From assembly GCA_945889545.1 (NCBI GenBank), contig CAMDCC010000053.1, positions 1 through 12,791 of the forward strand: a DNA stretch of 12,791 bases, in the 5' to 3' direction. Source of the DNA: Bifidobacterium breve. GTDB lineage: Bacteria > Actinomycetota > Acidimicrobiia > IMCC26256 > PALSA-555. How positions within the stretch are numbered: the stretch's first letter is position 1; each line of letters begins with the position of its first letter. Of this stretch, positions 5,484 to 12,791 are shown piece after piece. Made by a program: the position numbers and the translations under genes. The notes beneath the pieces were generated by a model that was not told the DNA's origin, did not search any database, and saw only the letters and a program-made list of their open reading frames with translations.

Positions 5484-7097
5484 TCAGGCGTCCTGCGCGG
5501 CGAGCGCTTGCTCTTTGGCCCAGCGGTAGTCGGCCTTGCCGTTTGGTCCACGCTGGATCTTCTCGACCAGTACCAGCTCCCGAGGCATCTTGTAGCCGGC
5601 GAGCTCCGTGCGGCACCGGGCCTGGAGATCGTCGAGTGTGAACGACGCGCCGGCACGTGGCGCCACCACCGCGACCACACGCTCACCCCAGCGTTCGTCG
5701 GGCACCCCGACCACGAGCACGTCCTGCACGCCAGGGTGTGAGAGGAGCGTCGCTTCCACTTCCTCGGGAAAGACCTTCTCGCCGCCGGTGTTGATCGCGA
5801 GTGAGCCGCGGCCGTGCAGCACGATCGATCCGTCGGCCTCGACGTGCGCGAAGTCGCCCGACATCGCCCAGCGCTGGCCCTCGACCTCCACGAATGTGGC
5901 CGCCGACTTTTCGGGGTCGTTGTAGTAGCCGATCGGCAGGCGGCCACGGCGAGCGAGCCGGCCGACCGCGCCCGAGCCAGGCGCCACCGCCTTGAAATCG
6001 TCGTCGAGGACGGCCGTGCGGTCGTCGACCGAGAAGTGTGCGGAGGAGGGCGCGGCCCCGCCTGGCTCGCGACGTTCGTTGCCGACCACGCCAGTCTCGG
6101 TGGAGCCATACCCGTCGATGATCATCACATTGGGGAGCGCTTGGCGCGCGAGCTCCTTAGTGGTCGACGAGCACAGCGCACCGCCGGACGCGAAGACGAA
6201 CAACGAGGAAAGGTCCCAACGGTCGGGATTGGCCAGCACAAGATCGACGACGGGGCGCACCATGGCGTCTCCCACCAGCGTGACGAAGTTGGCGCGCTCG
6301 GCTTGGATGAGATCGAGCGTGGCCGCGGGATCCCACGCACCCGGCGCGCCGTACACAGCCCGCCCACCGGCGAACAGCGTGGCAAATGTGGACCAATGCC
6401 CACTCACGTGCATGAGCGGTGGCGTGACGAGCTGCACTGCGCCGGTCTCGGGAATGCGCTCGACGATCTGCTCTGGTGCAGTGATCGGCGACGTGCGCGT
6501 GGGGTCGCCGCCGCCGAGAGCACCGAAGAAGATGTCCTCGTGCGTCCACATCACGCCCTTCGGCATCCCGGTGGTGCCGCCCGTGTAACAGAGGTACAGG
6601 TCGTCGTTGGCCCGACCCTCGAAGGTGCGGTCGGCTGAGTGCGCGGCGAGCGCGGACTCGTACTCGATTGAGCCGTCGGGCACCGCCTCCCCGCTGTCGT
6701 CCTCGACGAACATGAGGTGACGAAGCTCGGGGATCTTCGGAACGACGGCCGCAACCGCCGGCCCGAAGCGGCGATGGAAGATGAGTCCCACGAGGTCGGC
6801 GTCGGTGAAGAGGTGTTCGAGCTCACGCTCCACGTACCGGTAGTTCACGTTCACCGGGACGGCGCGCAGCTTGTAGCAAGCCAGCATCCCCTCCACGTAC
6901 TCGGTGCCGTTCAGGAGCTGGAGCCCCACGTGGTCGCCGCGACCGATGCCGGCGCTCGCGAGATGGTGGGCGAGCCGGTTGGCCCGCGCCTCGAGCTCGG
7001 CGTACGTGACCCGCCGGTCGTGCGCCACCAGCGCAATGCGCTCCGGCACCGCATCGGCCACGCGCTCGAACAGCTCAGAGAGGTTGAAGGACGCCAT
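5484..7097 (-). CDS. Acyl-CoA synthetase, FadD19-like (ANL superfamily)
   Basis: 537 residues, a complete ANL adenylating enzyme that makes an acyl-adenylate and then an acyl-CoA. Motifs in order: P-loop YTGGTTGMPKG (171-181), adenine-binding YGSTET (330-335), Asp415 of SGDFAHVE binding the ribose, the hinge GRGS (429-432), the thioester-face motif INTGGEKVFPEEVE (435-448), and the catalytic C-terminal Lys521 in GPNGKADYRWAKEQ. The N-terminal pattern (YAELEARANRLAHHLASAG, NVNYRYVERELEHLF) and the sequence KGVMWTHEDI closely resemble mycobacterial FadD19, which activates the cholesterol side chain; this match is from memory of the family. A long-chain, branched or sterol-side-chain acid is therefore the likely substrate class. 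It is the first gene of the unit with the SDR. It diverges from the dioxygenase with 20 bases between starts and has no Shine-Dalgarno sequence. Confidence 0.88.
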   Translation of the reverse strand: MASFNLSELFERVADAVPERIALVAHDRRVTYAELEARANRLAHHLASAGIGRGDHVGLQLLNGTEYVEGMLACYKLRAVPVNVNYRYVERELEHLFTDADLVGLIFHRRFGPAVAAVVPKIPELRHLMFVEDDSGEAVPDGSIEYESALAAHSADRTFEGRANDDLYLCYTGGTTGMPKGVMWTHEDIFFGALGGGDPTRTSPITAPEQIVERIPETGAVQLVTPPLMHVSGHWSTFATLFAGGRAVYGAPGAWDPAATLDLIQAERANFVTLVGDAMVRPVVDLVLANPDRWDLSSLFVFASGGALCSSTTKELARQALPNVMIIDGYGSTETGVVGNERREPGGAAPSSAHFSVDDRTAVLDDDFKAVAPGSGAVGRLARRGRLPIGYYNDPEKSAATFVEVEGQRWAMSGDFAHVEADGSIVLHGRGSLAINTGGEKVFPEEVEATLLSHPGVQDVLVVGVPDERWGERVVAVVAPRAGASFTLDDLQARCRTELAGYKMPRELVLVEKIQRGPNGKADYRWAKEQALAAQDA

Positions 7098-7102
7098 GAG
7101 GA

Positions 7103-7117
7103 GTCAGAGGCTAGAAC
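7103..7117 (-). promoter_or_regulatory. Promoter-like 15-mer between acyl-CoA synthetase and dioxygenase
   Basis: The minus strand reads GTTCTAGCCTCTGAC. It contains TAGCCT (TANNNT) 10 bases before ATG 7097, giving a very short or absent leader. The same 15-mer, with two substitutions, precedes the class I aminotransferase (9936-9950). On the plus strand AGAGG at 7106-7110 is a ribosome binding site 7 bases before GTG 7118, so the two functions overlap. Confidence 0.4.
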
Positions 7118-7969
7118 GTGGACGTGCTGACCATCACGCCGGTGTCGGGGGCGCTGGGGGCCGAGGTGCGTGGGCTCGACCTGGAGACGATCGACGACGA
7201 CGGCTTTGCCGCGCTCGAGCAGGCCCTCATCGACCACCTCGTCGTGTTCATCCCCGCCCAGCACCTCACCCCGGATGGCCATCGCGACCTCGCGAAGCGA
7301 TTCGGTGAGATCGAGATCCACCCCTTCCTCCAGAAGCTGGGCCCGGACCACCAGGAGATCGTGGTGCTCGACGGCGATGCCGGCGCGCGGGCCGACGTGT
7401 GGCACACCGACGTGACGTTCAGTGACTCACCACCGCTCTGTTCAATCCTCCACATGGTCACGTGCCCGAGCCGCGGCGGCGACACGATGTTCTCGAACCA
7501 GTACCTCGTGCACGACGCGCTCTCCGAGCCGATGCGCGAGCTGCTCGGCGGCCTCTCAGCAGTGCACACTGCGGCCGTCTTCGGGCATCCCGAGCATCAA
7601 GCCGAACACCCGGCGGTTCGCGTCCATCCGGTCACCGGGCGCTCGTCGCTCTACGTGAACCGGCAGTTCACCTCACACTTCCCCCAGTTGCGACGCGGTG
7701 AGAGCGACGCACTGCTCAACTACCTGCTCTCCTTCGCCGAGCAACCGCAGTTCCAATGTCGCTACCGCTGGGCACCGGGCGGCGTCGGCATCTGGGACAA
7801 CCGCTGCACCCAGCACTACGCGGTGAACGACTACAACGAGCCTCGGCTGATCCAGCGCGTGACCGTGCTCGGTGACCACCCCGAGGGCAACGCGCCGCGC
7901 TGGTCGCACTGGCACCCCACGACCATGTCGGCCTCCGCCGCCGGCGAGATGGGCTACTCCCCCGCCTGA
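7118..7969 (+). CDS. TauD/TfdA family Fe(II)/2-oxoglutarate-dependent dioxygenase
   Basis: 283 residues, full length for the TauD/TfdA family. The facial triad is His96 and Asp98 (WHTDVTF) with the distal His233 (NRCTQHYAVNDY). Arg247 in PRLIQRVTVLG is the expected 2-oxoglutarate-binding arginine. The family signatures SRGGDTMFSN (118-127), HPVTGRSSLYVN (170-181) and GIWDNRCTQH are all present. The enzyme hydroxylates or oxidatively cleaves a small substrate using O2 and 2-oxoglutarate; known members act on taurine, alkyl sulfates, phenoxyacetates and others, and specificity cannot be read here. The start is GTG 7118, with AGAGG 7 bases upstream; GTG 7124 is possible. The gene is alone on its strand: divergent from the acyl-CoA synthetase and convergent (13 bases) with the amidase. 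Confidence 0.9.
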   Translation: MDVLTITPVSGALGAEVRGLDLETIDDDGFAALEQALIDHLVVFIPAQHLTPDGHRDLAKRFGEIEIHPFLQKLGPDHQEIVVLDGDAGARADVWHTDVTFSDSPPLCSILHMVTCPSRGGDTMFSNQYLVHDALSEPMRELLGGLSAVHTAAVFGHPEHQAEHPAVRVHPVTGRSSLYVNRQFTSHFPQLRRGESDALLNYLLSFAEQPQFQCRYRWAPGGVGIWDNRCTQHYAVNDYNEPRLIQRVTVLGDHPEGNAPRWSHWHPTTMSASAAGEMGYSPA

Positions 7970-7982
7970 CCGCGCCTTGGAT

Positions 7983-8749
<767 letters not shown>

Positions 8750-8753
<4 letters not shown>

Positions 8754-8777
8754 GGTCGCAATCCCTTCACGGTCGCA
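8750..8777. repeat. 11-bp direct duplication across the aminotransferase/amidase junction
   Basis: TCACGGTCGCA (plus strand) occurs at 8750-8760 and again at 8767-8777. On the coding strand the first-read copy encodes the end of the aminotransferase (codons for Arg-Pro and the TGA stop). The second copy supplies the GTG start of the amidase. The duplication therefore built or rebuilt the gene junction. Confidence 0.75.
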
Positions 8778-9933
8778 GCGCCTTCATGCGGGTGATCGCC
8801 TCGGCGAGCACCTCCATCCGCTTGCAGAACGCGAAGCGCACGAGTGGGCGCCCTTCGTCGACGTCGTCGTAGAACACCACGTTCGGGATGGCCACAACAC
8901 CACAGCGCTCTGGAAGGTAGCGGCAGAACGCGGTGCCGTCGTCTGCACCAAGCGGTCGGATGTCGACGGTGACGAAGTACGTACCCGACGGTTCGAAGAC
9001 GTCGAAGCCCACATCGGCGAGCCCTGTGCACAGCAAGTCGCGCTTGAGGCGCATGTCGTCGGTGAACGCGGCGTAGTACGCATCGTCGAGCAGGAGCGCG
9101 CCGGCGATCGCGTGCTGAAACGGTGCGCCGGTCGCGTACGTGAGGTACTGCTTCACCATCCGCACTGCCGCCATGAGCCCCGGCACGGCACACACCCATC
9201 CGATCTTCCATCCGGTGAACGAGAACGTCTTGCCAGCCGACGAGATCGTGACGGTCCGCTCACGCATGCCGGGCAAGGATGCGAGCGGGATGTGCTCGCC
9301 GTCGAACACCAGGTGCTCGTACACCTCGTCGGTGATTGCGAGCAGGTCGTGCTCGACGCAGATCTCCGCGATGAGCTCGAGCTCGCCCCGATCGAACACC
9401 TTGCCCGTTGGGTTATGGGGCGAGTTGAGGAGCACGAGGCGGGTCTTCGGCGTGATCGCCGCGCGCAGATCGTCGGGATCGAAGTGGTAGGTGGGGGCGC
9501 GCAACGTGACGACGCGCCGGTGCGCACCGGCCATCGCGATGCACGCGGCGTAGGAGTCGTAATACGGCTCGAACGTCACCACCTCATCGCCGTCGTCGCA
9601 CAGCGCGAGCAGACTGGCGGCGATGGCTTCGGTGGCGCCGGTCGTGACGAGAATCTCGGTGTCGGGGTCGTAGGTGAGCCCGTAGAACCGCTGCTGGTGC
9701 TCGGCGATCGAACGGCGCAGCTCGGCGATGCCGAGCCCCGGCGGGTACTGGTTGTGCCCAGCCCGGATCGCGGCGATCGCCGCTTCGGCCACTTCCGCCG
9801 GGCCATCGGTGTCGGGAAACCCTTGTCCCAGGTTGATCGACGCCGTGCGGTCAGCAAGTGCGGACATCTCCGCGAAGATGGTTGCACCGAGTCCCTGCAA
9901 CCGTGACGTGAGGTAACGATCGGCATCAGCCAC
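8767..9933 (-). CDS. Class I/II PLP aminotransferase, DapC (Rv0858c)-like / YbdL-like
   Basis: 388 residues from GTG 9933, a complete fold-type I aminotransferase. Visible are NLGQGFPDTDGP (34-45, substrate loop), NSPHNPTG with Asn174, ITDEVYEHL with Asp202 and Tyr205, the Schiff-base Lys235 in SSAGKTFSFTGWKIGW, and the carboxylate-binding Arg366 in VRFAFCKR. The sequence closely follows Mycobacterium Rv0858c, annotated as N-succinyldiaminopimelate aminotransferase DapC, and also the methionine/kynurenine/glutamine aminotransferases of the YbdL group. The adjacent omega-amidase gene argues for a glutamine-linked or methionine-type substrate rather than lysine biosynthesis; this is unresolved. 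The GTG start has TAGGCT exactly 7 bases upstream and looks leaderless. An ATG at 9969 would add 12 residues and overlap the divergent gene's start. Confidence 0.87.
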   Translation of the reverse strand: MADADRYLTSRLQGLGATIFAEMSALADRTASINLGQGFPDTDGPAEVAEAAIAAIRAGHNQYPPGLGIAELRRSIAEHQQRFYGLTYDPDTEILVTTGATEAIAASLLALCDDGDEVVTFEPYYDSYAACIAMAGAHRRVVTLRAPTYHFDPDDLRAAITPKTRLVLLNSPHNPTGKVFDRGELELIAEICVEHDLLAITDEVYEHLVFDGEHIPLASLPGMRERTVTISSAGKTFSFTGWKIGWVCAVPGLMAAVRMVKQYLTYATGAPFQHAIAGALLLDDAYYAAFTDDMRLKRDLLCTGLADVGFDVFEPSGTYFVTVDIRPLGADDGTAFCRYLPERCGVVAIPNVVFYDDVDEGRPLVRFAFCKRMEVLAEAITRMKALRP

Positions 9934-9935
9934 CG

Positions 9936-9950
9936 GTCCGAGCCTAGAAC
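9936..9950 (-). promoter_or_regulatory. Promoter-like 15-mer of the aminotransferase-amidase operon
   Basis: The minus strand reads GTTCTAGGCTCGGAC. TAGGCT (9946-9941) fits TANNNT, with a 7-base spacer to GTG 9933, the geometry of a leaderless promoter. It differs at only two of 15 positions from the element at 7103-7117. The region 9934-9967 is also the divergent promoter space of the class III aminotransferase. Confidence 0.45.
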
Positions 9951-9967
9951 CTGCCCCCCAATTCCAC

Positions 9968-11263
9968 ATGTCCGAGCGATTGACCGAACAAGGAAGCGCG
10001 TTGAGCGACTCCCCCCATCAGTCCCCACCCCAAGGGCCGCCACCCCAAGCGCCCTCATCCCAGCCTTTCGAAACCCGTGAAGCGACGTTTCGGGCGTACG
10101 CCGAGCACATCTCGCGGGGCAAGGTCGAGATCTTCGGCGAGCTCGGCATCGATCTCGTGCTCGGTCAGCGCGAGGGACCGTTCTTCTGGGACGCGTACGA
10201 CGGACGCCGCTTCTACAACTGCCACTGCAACGGCGGCGTGTTCAACCTCGGACACCGCAACCCAACCATCGTGGCGGCGCTGCGCGACGCCCTCGATCAT
10301 GTCGACGTCGGCAACCATCACCTCGTGTCGGGATGGAAGGCCGAGCTCGGGCAGCGGCTTTCGGCCACGACCGGCGATCGGCTCCCGGGCGTCGTGCTGT
10401 CGCCGTCGGGCTCCGAAGCGGTGGACGTCGCCATCAAGACCGCGGTGGCCGTGAGCGGGCGGCGCACGATCGTGTCGGTGCACGGCGCGTACCACGGTCA
10501 CACCGGATTGGCGTCGAGCGCGGCCGACGCTCGGTACCACGAGCCGTACGGTCTCGCCCTTCCTGGCTTTACCCACGTGCCCTGGAACGACCTCGATGCG
10601 ATGGACGCGGTGATCGCCGACGACACCGCGCTCGTGCTGCTCGAGACCGTGCCGGCCACGCTCGGCATGCCGCTTCCCGACGACGGGTACCTGGCCGGTG
10701 TGCAACAGCTCTGTCGCAATCGCGGCGCACTTTTCGCGCTCGACGAAGTTCAGGCCGGTCTCGGACGGTCGGGTCGGATGTGGTGCTTCGAGCACGACGG
10801 CGTCGTGCCCGACATGGTGGTCACCGGCAAAGGTCTCGGCGGCGGGCTGTACCCGATGGCGGCCACGCTCATGACTCCAGCCGTGCACCGCTTCTACGAC
10901 GACGAGCCGTTCGTGCACGTGTCGTCGTACGGCGGCTCCGACCTTGGATGCGTCGTCTCGCTCGCAGTGCTCGACATCGTGGAGGCACCGGGATTCTTGG
11001 AGCGCGTCGAGGCGGTTGGCCTCCGTCTCGAGAAGGAGCTCGCTTCGCTGCCGTGCGAAGTGCGGCGGCGCGGGCTCTTCATGGGCCTCAAATGGCCCGA
11101 CGAGAACGCCGGTGTGTTGGCTGCGAAGGCATGCATCGACGCAGGGGTGTTCGCGATCTTCGCCAACAACGACACCTCCGCGCTCCAGCTCCTCCCTCCG
11201 CTCACGCTCGACGACGAGCAGGTCGACGAGCTCGCCGAGCTCTTGGTGGGCGCACTGGGATGA
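9968..11263 (+). CDS. Class III PLP aminotransferase (ornithine/glutamate-semialdehyde aminomutase family)
   Basis: 431 residues. Motifs: PSGSEAVDVAIKTA (146-159, phosphate-binding region), HGAYHGHTG (172-180), ALDEVQAGLGRSG with Asp259 binding the PLP nitrogen, and VTGKGLGGGLYPMAA with the Schiff-base Lys288. YGGSDLGC (321-328) occupies the position of the usual T/S-F-G-G-N segment from the partner subunit. Family members transfer omega-amino groups, or shift an amino group (GSA aminomutase); substrate is unknown. The first 35 residues are a Pro/Gln/Ser-rich tail (PPQGP-PPQAP) with no family counterpart. ATG 9968 is taken as start, but TTG 10001 with AAGGAAG (9990-9996) upstream is a real alternative. 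It is followed after 76 bases, including a hairpin, by the kinase-like gene. It diverges from the class I aminotransferase. Confidence 0.88.
   Translation: MSERLTEQGSALSDSPHQSPPQGPPPQAPSSQPFETREATFRAYAEHISRGKVEIFGELGIDLVLGQREGPFFWDAYDGRRFYNCHCNGGVFNLGHRNPTIVAALRDALDHVDVGNHHLVSGWKAELGQRLSATTGDRLPGVVLSPSGSEAVDVAIKTAVAVSGRRTIVSVHGAYHGHTGLASSAADARYHEPYGLALPGFTHVPWNDLDAMDAVIADDTALVLLETVPATLGMPLPDDGYLAGVQQLCRNRGALFALDEVQAGLGRSGRMWCFEHDGVVPDMVVTGKGLGGGLYPMAATLMTPAVHRFYDDEPFVHVSSYGGSDLGCVVSLAVLDIVEAPGFLERVEAVGLRLEKELASLPCEVRRRGLFMGLKWPDENAGVLAAKACIDAGVFAIFANNDTSALQLLPPLTLDDEQVDELAELLVGALG
9990..9996 (+). promoter_or_regulatory. Ribosome binding site for an alternative TTG start of the class III aminotransferase
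   Basis: AAGGAAG lies 4 bases before TTG 10001, which is in frame (codon 12). The ATG at 9968 has no Shine-Dalgarno sequence and would need a leaderless transcript. If the TTG is used, the protein is 420 residues. Confidence 0.3.
10026..10055. repeat. Two imperfect 15-bp tandem copies in the N-terminal tail of the class III aminotransferase
   Basis: Bases 10026-10040 and 10041-10055 share caccccaag followed by similar bases. They cover the coding region for PPQGP and PPQAP, so the duplication is in frame and lengthens a Pro/Gln tail outside the enzyme fold. Confidence 0.6.
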
Positions 11264-11297
11264 GCGCATTGGCGGAGCAGTCGAGCGGCCCGAAGGG

Positions 11298-11320
11298 CGG
11301 CGCCGGGTATCCCGGCGCCG
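11298..11320 (+). terminator. GC-rich hairpin between class III aminotransferase and kinase-like gene
   Basis: A perfect 10-bp stem, CGGCGCCGGG (11298-11307) and its complement (11311-11320), with loop TAT. It starts 34 bases after the aminotransferase stop and ends 19 bases before ATG 11340. There is no T-tract. It may terminate or attenuate transcription into the kinase-like gene, or act as an mRNA stability element. Its build matches the hairpin at 4633-4655. Confidence 0.4.
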
Positions 11321-11339
11321 AGCGAGCGCGACCATAGAG

Positions 11340-12230
11340 ATGACCCGAGTCCTCGACTTCGCTTCGCTGGAACGGTTAGTCGAGCACGCGCTCGCGTCCG
11401 GTGACGAGGCTGCCTTGCACGTGCTCGGCTACGGCGAGATCACGTCGGTACTCGCATGGCCCGCCGCCGATGGCCCTTGGGCGTGCAAGCGGCTCCCTGT
11501 CTTCGACAGCGCGGACCGTCTCGCCGATTTTCGAGCGCAGTTCGGTCAGTACGTCACGACGTTGCAGCACCATGGCGTGAACGTCCACGACAGTCGCATT
11601 GAGGTCGTCCTGACCGAAGCGGGGACCGTGGCGTACATCGTGCAACCGACTCTCGCACCGAGCGCCCTCGGTCCGGCGATGCTTCGTGGCACATCCGTTG
11701 CCGACGGCCGCGCATTGCTCAGCGCCATCATCGACCACATCGCCGTGGTGGTGTCCCCAACGGTAGGACTGGACGCGCAGCTGGCGAACTGGGGAATCGT
11801 CGACGATGAGCTCGTTTACTTCGACATCTCCACACCGATGCTGCGCGACCCAACCGGCCGTGATCTGCTCGACACCGAGCTCTTCCTCACCTCGCTCCCA
11901 CCGTTTCTCCGCCCCGTGGTGCGGAAGTTTCTCCTTGGATCGATCCTCGACCAGTTCTTCGAGCCGCGTGCCGCTGCGCTCGATCTCGCGGCCAATCTCT
12001 ACAAGGAGCGACTCGGCGAATGGGTCCCGGTCGTCTTCGAGCTCGCGAACGAACGCTTGCCGCTTGAACGCGCGCTGACGATCAGCGAAGCAAAGCGCTA
12101 CTACCGACGGGACATGCGGGTGTGGGGGATGTTGCAGACCATGCGGCGGCTCGATCGCACCTGGCAGCGCAAGGTCCGTCGCCGCCCCTACCGCTTCCTG
12201 CTCCCCGGCCGCATCAACCGCCGCCTCTAG
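11340..12230 (+). CDS. Kinase-fold-like protein of unknown function (296 aa)
   Basis: I cannot assign a function. Several landmarks resemble a divergent protein-kinase/aminoglycoside-phosphotransferase fold in the right order. They are a small Gly loop LGYGEITSVL (29-38), Lys50 in WACKRLPVF (ATP-binding lysine position), a hinge-like AYIVQPTLAP (99-107), GLDAQLANWGI (143-153) with Asp145 and Asn150 at the catalytic-loop positions, and VYFDISTPMLRD with Asp162 at the DFG position. The C-terminal third is very basic (KRYYRRDMR, KVRRRPYRFLLPGR). It may match an actinobacterial domain of unknown function (DUF6206 comes to mind), which I could not check. ATG 11340 is the first start after the hairpin. 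The frame is open upstream into the aminotransferase gene, but in a shadow reading. Position right after the class III aminotransferase suggests a shared pathway or modification of an amine product. Confidence 0.75.
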   Translation: MTRVLDFASLERLVEHALASGDEAALHVLGYGEITSVLAWPAADGPWACKRLPVFDSADRLADFRAQFGQYVTTLQHHGVNVHDSRIEVVLTEAGTVAYIVQPTLAPSALGPAMLRGTSVADGRALLSAIIDHIAVVVSPTVGLDAQLANWGIVDDELVYFDISTPMLRDPTGRDLLDTELFLTSLPPFLRPVVRKFLLGSILDQFFEPRAAALDLAANLYKERLGEWVPVVFELANERLPLERALTISEAKRYYRRDMRVWGMLQTMRRLDRTWQRKVRRRPYRFLLPGRINRRL

Positions 12231-12249
12231 CCCCCTACTTGGTCAGACC

Positions 12250-12791
12250 TCAGCGGCTGGCGCGCGCCGCAGCACCGGTCATGGCCTTCCACGCGGCGAC
12301 GTCACGATCGTCGGCGAGTCGGCCGACGTGCGTGACCGTATCGACATCTGCTGCCTCGGCGCGCAGTGCAGCCGCCGTGCACTGCTCCCGTGGTCGGATC
12401 GAGAACGGGTCGAACTGGTAGTTCCGCATTGCGTTCTCGTGCGTGATCTTGTTGACCGTGGCTTCGTCGAGCGCTCCGAGCAGCTCCGACACGCGCTCGG
12501 GTGCTTCCGGCCACACGCTGTCGGAGTGCGGATAGTCCGACTCCCACGACACGTTGTCGATGTTGAAGTGGTCGAGCAGCTCCACGCCCACCGCGTCGTT
12601 GATGAAGCAGCACAAGATGCGCTCACGGAAGAGCTCGGTCGGCCTGAGGCCTTGCGCCAGCTCGTGCCCCATCCACGCGTTGTGCCGGTTGAGCGTGTGC
12701 TCGGCCCGTTGGAGGAAGTACGGGATCCATCCGATGTCGCCCTCGGTGAGTGCGAAGTGCAGCTTCGGGAAGCGGTTCCAGAAGTCGGCCC
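12250..12791 (-). CDS. Amidohydrolase-2 family protein, N-terminus outside the window
   Basis: The last 179 residues of a second TIM-barrel amidohydrolase, entering from the right edge (frame begins ADFWNRFPKLHFALTEGDIGW). The Glu of LTEGDIGW and the Asp of WESDYPHSDSVWPEAPE match Glu283 and Asp350 of the protein at 3329-4528, so the two are paralogues. This copy has a different C-terminal extension (about 60 residues after the barrel, Ala/Asp-rich, ending AAARASR). The N-terminal D-x-H metal motif is out of view. It is convergent with the kinase-like gene, 19 bases apart, with no hairpin between them. Confidence 0.85.
   Translation of the reverse strand, partial: ADFWNRFPKLHFALTEGDIGWIPYFLQRAEHTLNRHNAWMGHELAQGLRPTELFRERILCCFINDAVGVELLDHFNIDNVSWESDYPHSDSVWPEAPERVSELLGALDEATVNKITHENAMRNYQFDPFSIRPREQCTAAALRAEAADVDTVTHVGRLADDRDVAAWKAMTGAAARASR

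Noticed and set aside
10055..11335. 426-codon open frame on the minus strand
   Set aside because: It lies antisense to the class III aminotransferase, whose catalytic motifs are intact. Its translation is Arg/His/Glu-rich without any fold motif: a GC-rich shadow frame.

Overview
The window is dense, GC-rich bacterial chromosome: 13 protein genes, two of them cut by the window edges, with short gaps and many GTG starts. The protein families (a FadD19-like acyl-CoA synthetase, paired amidohydrolase-2 paralogues, a DapC/Rv0858c-like aminotransferase) and several apparently leaderless starts with TANNNT -10 boxes point to Actinomycetota. Acidimicrobiia is my best guess; this is inference, because no rRNA or marker gene is present. 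I see no tRNA, rRNA, CRISPR array, transposase, integrase or phage gene.

Layout. (1) 1-344 (-): start of a membrane acyltransferase-3 protein, divergent from a small secreted protein at 539-1132 (+). (2) 1156-4528 (-): a three-gene operon, read amidohydrolase, then sphingosine-1-phosphate-lyase-like PLP enzyme, then alpha/beta hydrolase, with gaps of 30 and 16 bases. The first gap contains a chain of two mini-ORFs linked by overlapping stop and start codons. Upstream of the operon, 4529-4661 holds a long nested palindrome and a GC hairpin. (3) 4662-7097 (-): FadD19-like acyl-CoA synthetase followed by an SDR oxidoreductase. (4) 7118-7969 (+): a TauD-type dioxygenase, diverging from the synthetase across only 20 bases. 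(5) 7983-9933 (-): class I aminotransferase followed by an omega-amidase-type nitrilase. (6) 9968-12230 (+): class III aminotransferase followed by a kinase-like protein of unknown role. (7) 12250-12791 (-): C-terminal part of a second amidohydrolase of the same family as the one at 3329-4528.

How the genes may work together. Blocks 2 and 3 read as a catabolic region for a lipid, sterol side chain or related acid: CoA activation, SDR oxidation, ring or C-C bond cleavage by amidohydrolase-type enzymes, an aldehyde-releasing lyase and an esterase-like hydrolase. The substrate cannot be read from the sequence. Block 5 pairs a transaminase with an amidase that could remove the 2-oxo acid amide formed when glutamine is amino donor, as in the glutamine transaminase/omega-amidase pathway. 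Block 6 is the least understood: a PLP aminotransferase next to a degenerate kinase fold.

The features most worth a second look are the double dyad at 4555-4601, the reinitiation relay at 3295-3331, the kinase-like gene at 11340-12230, and the promoter-like 15-mer shared by 7103-7117 and 9936-9950.
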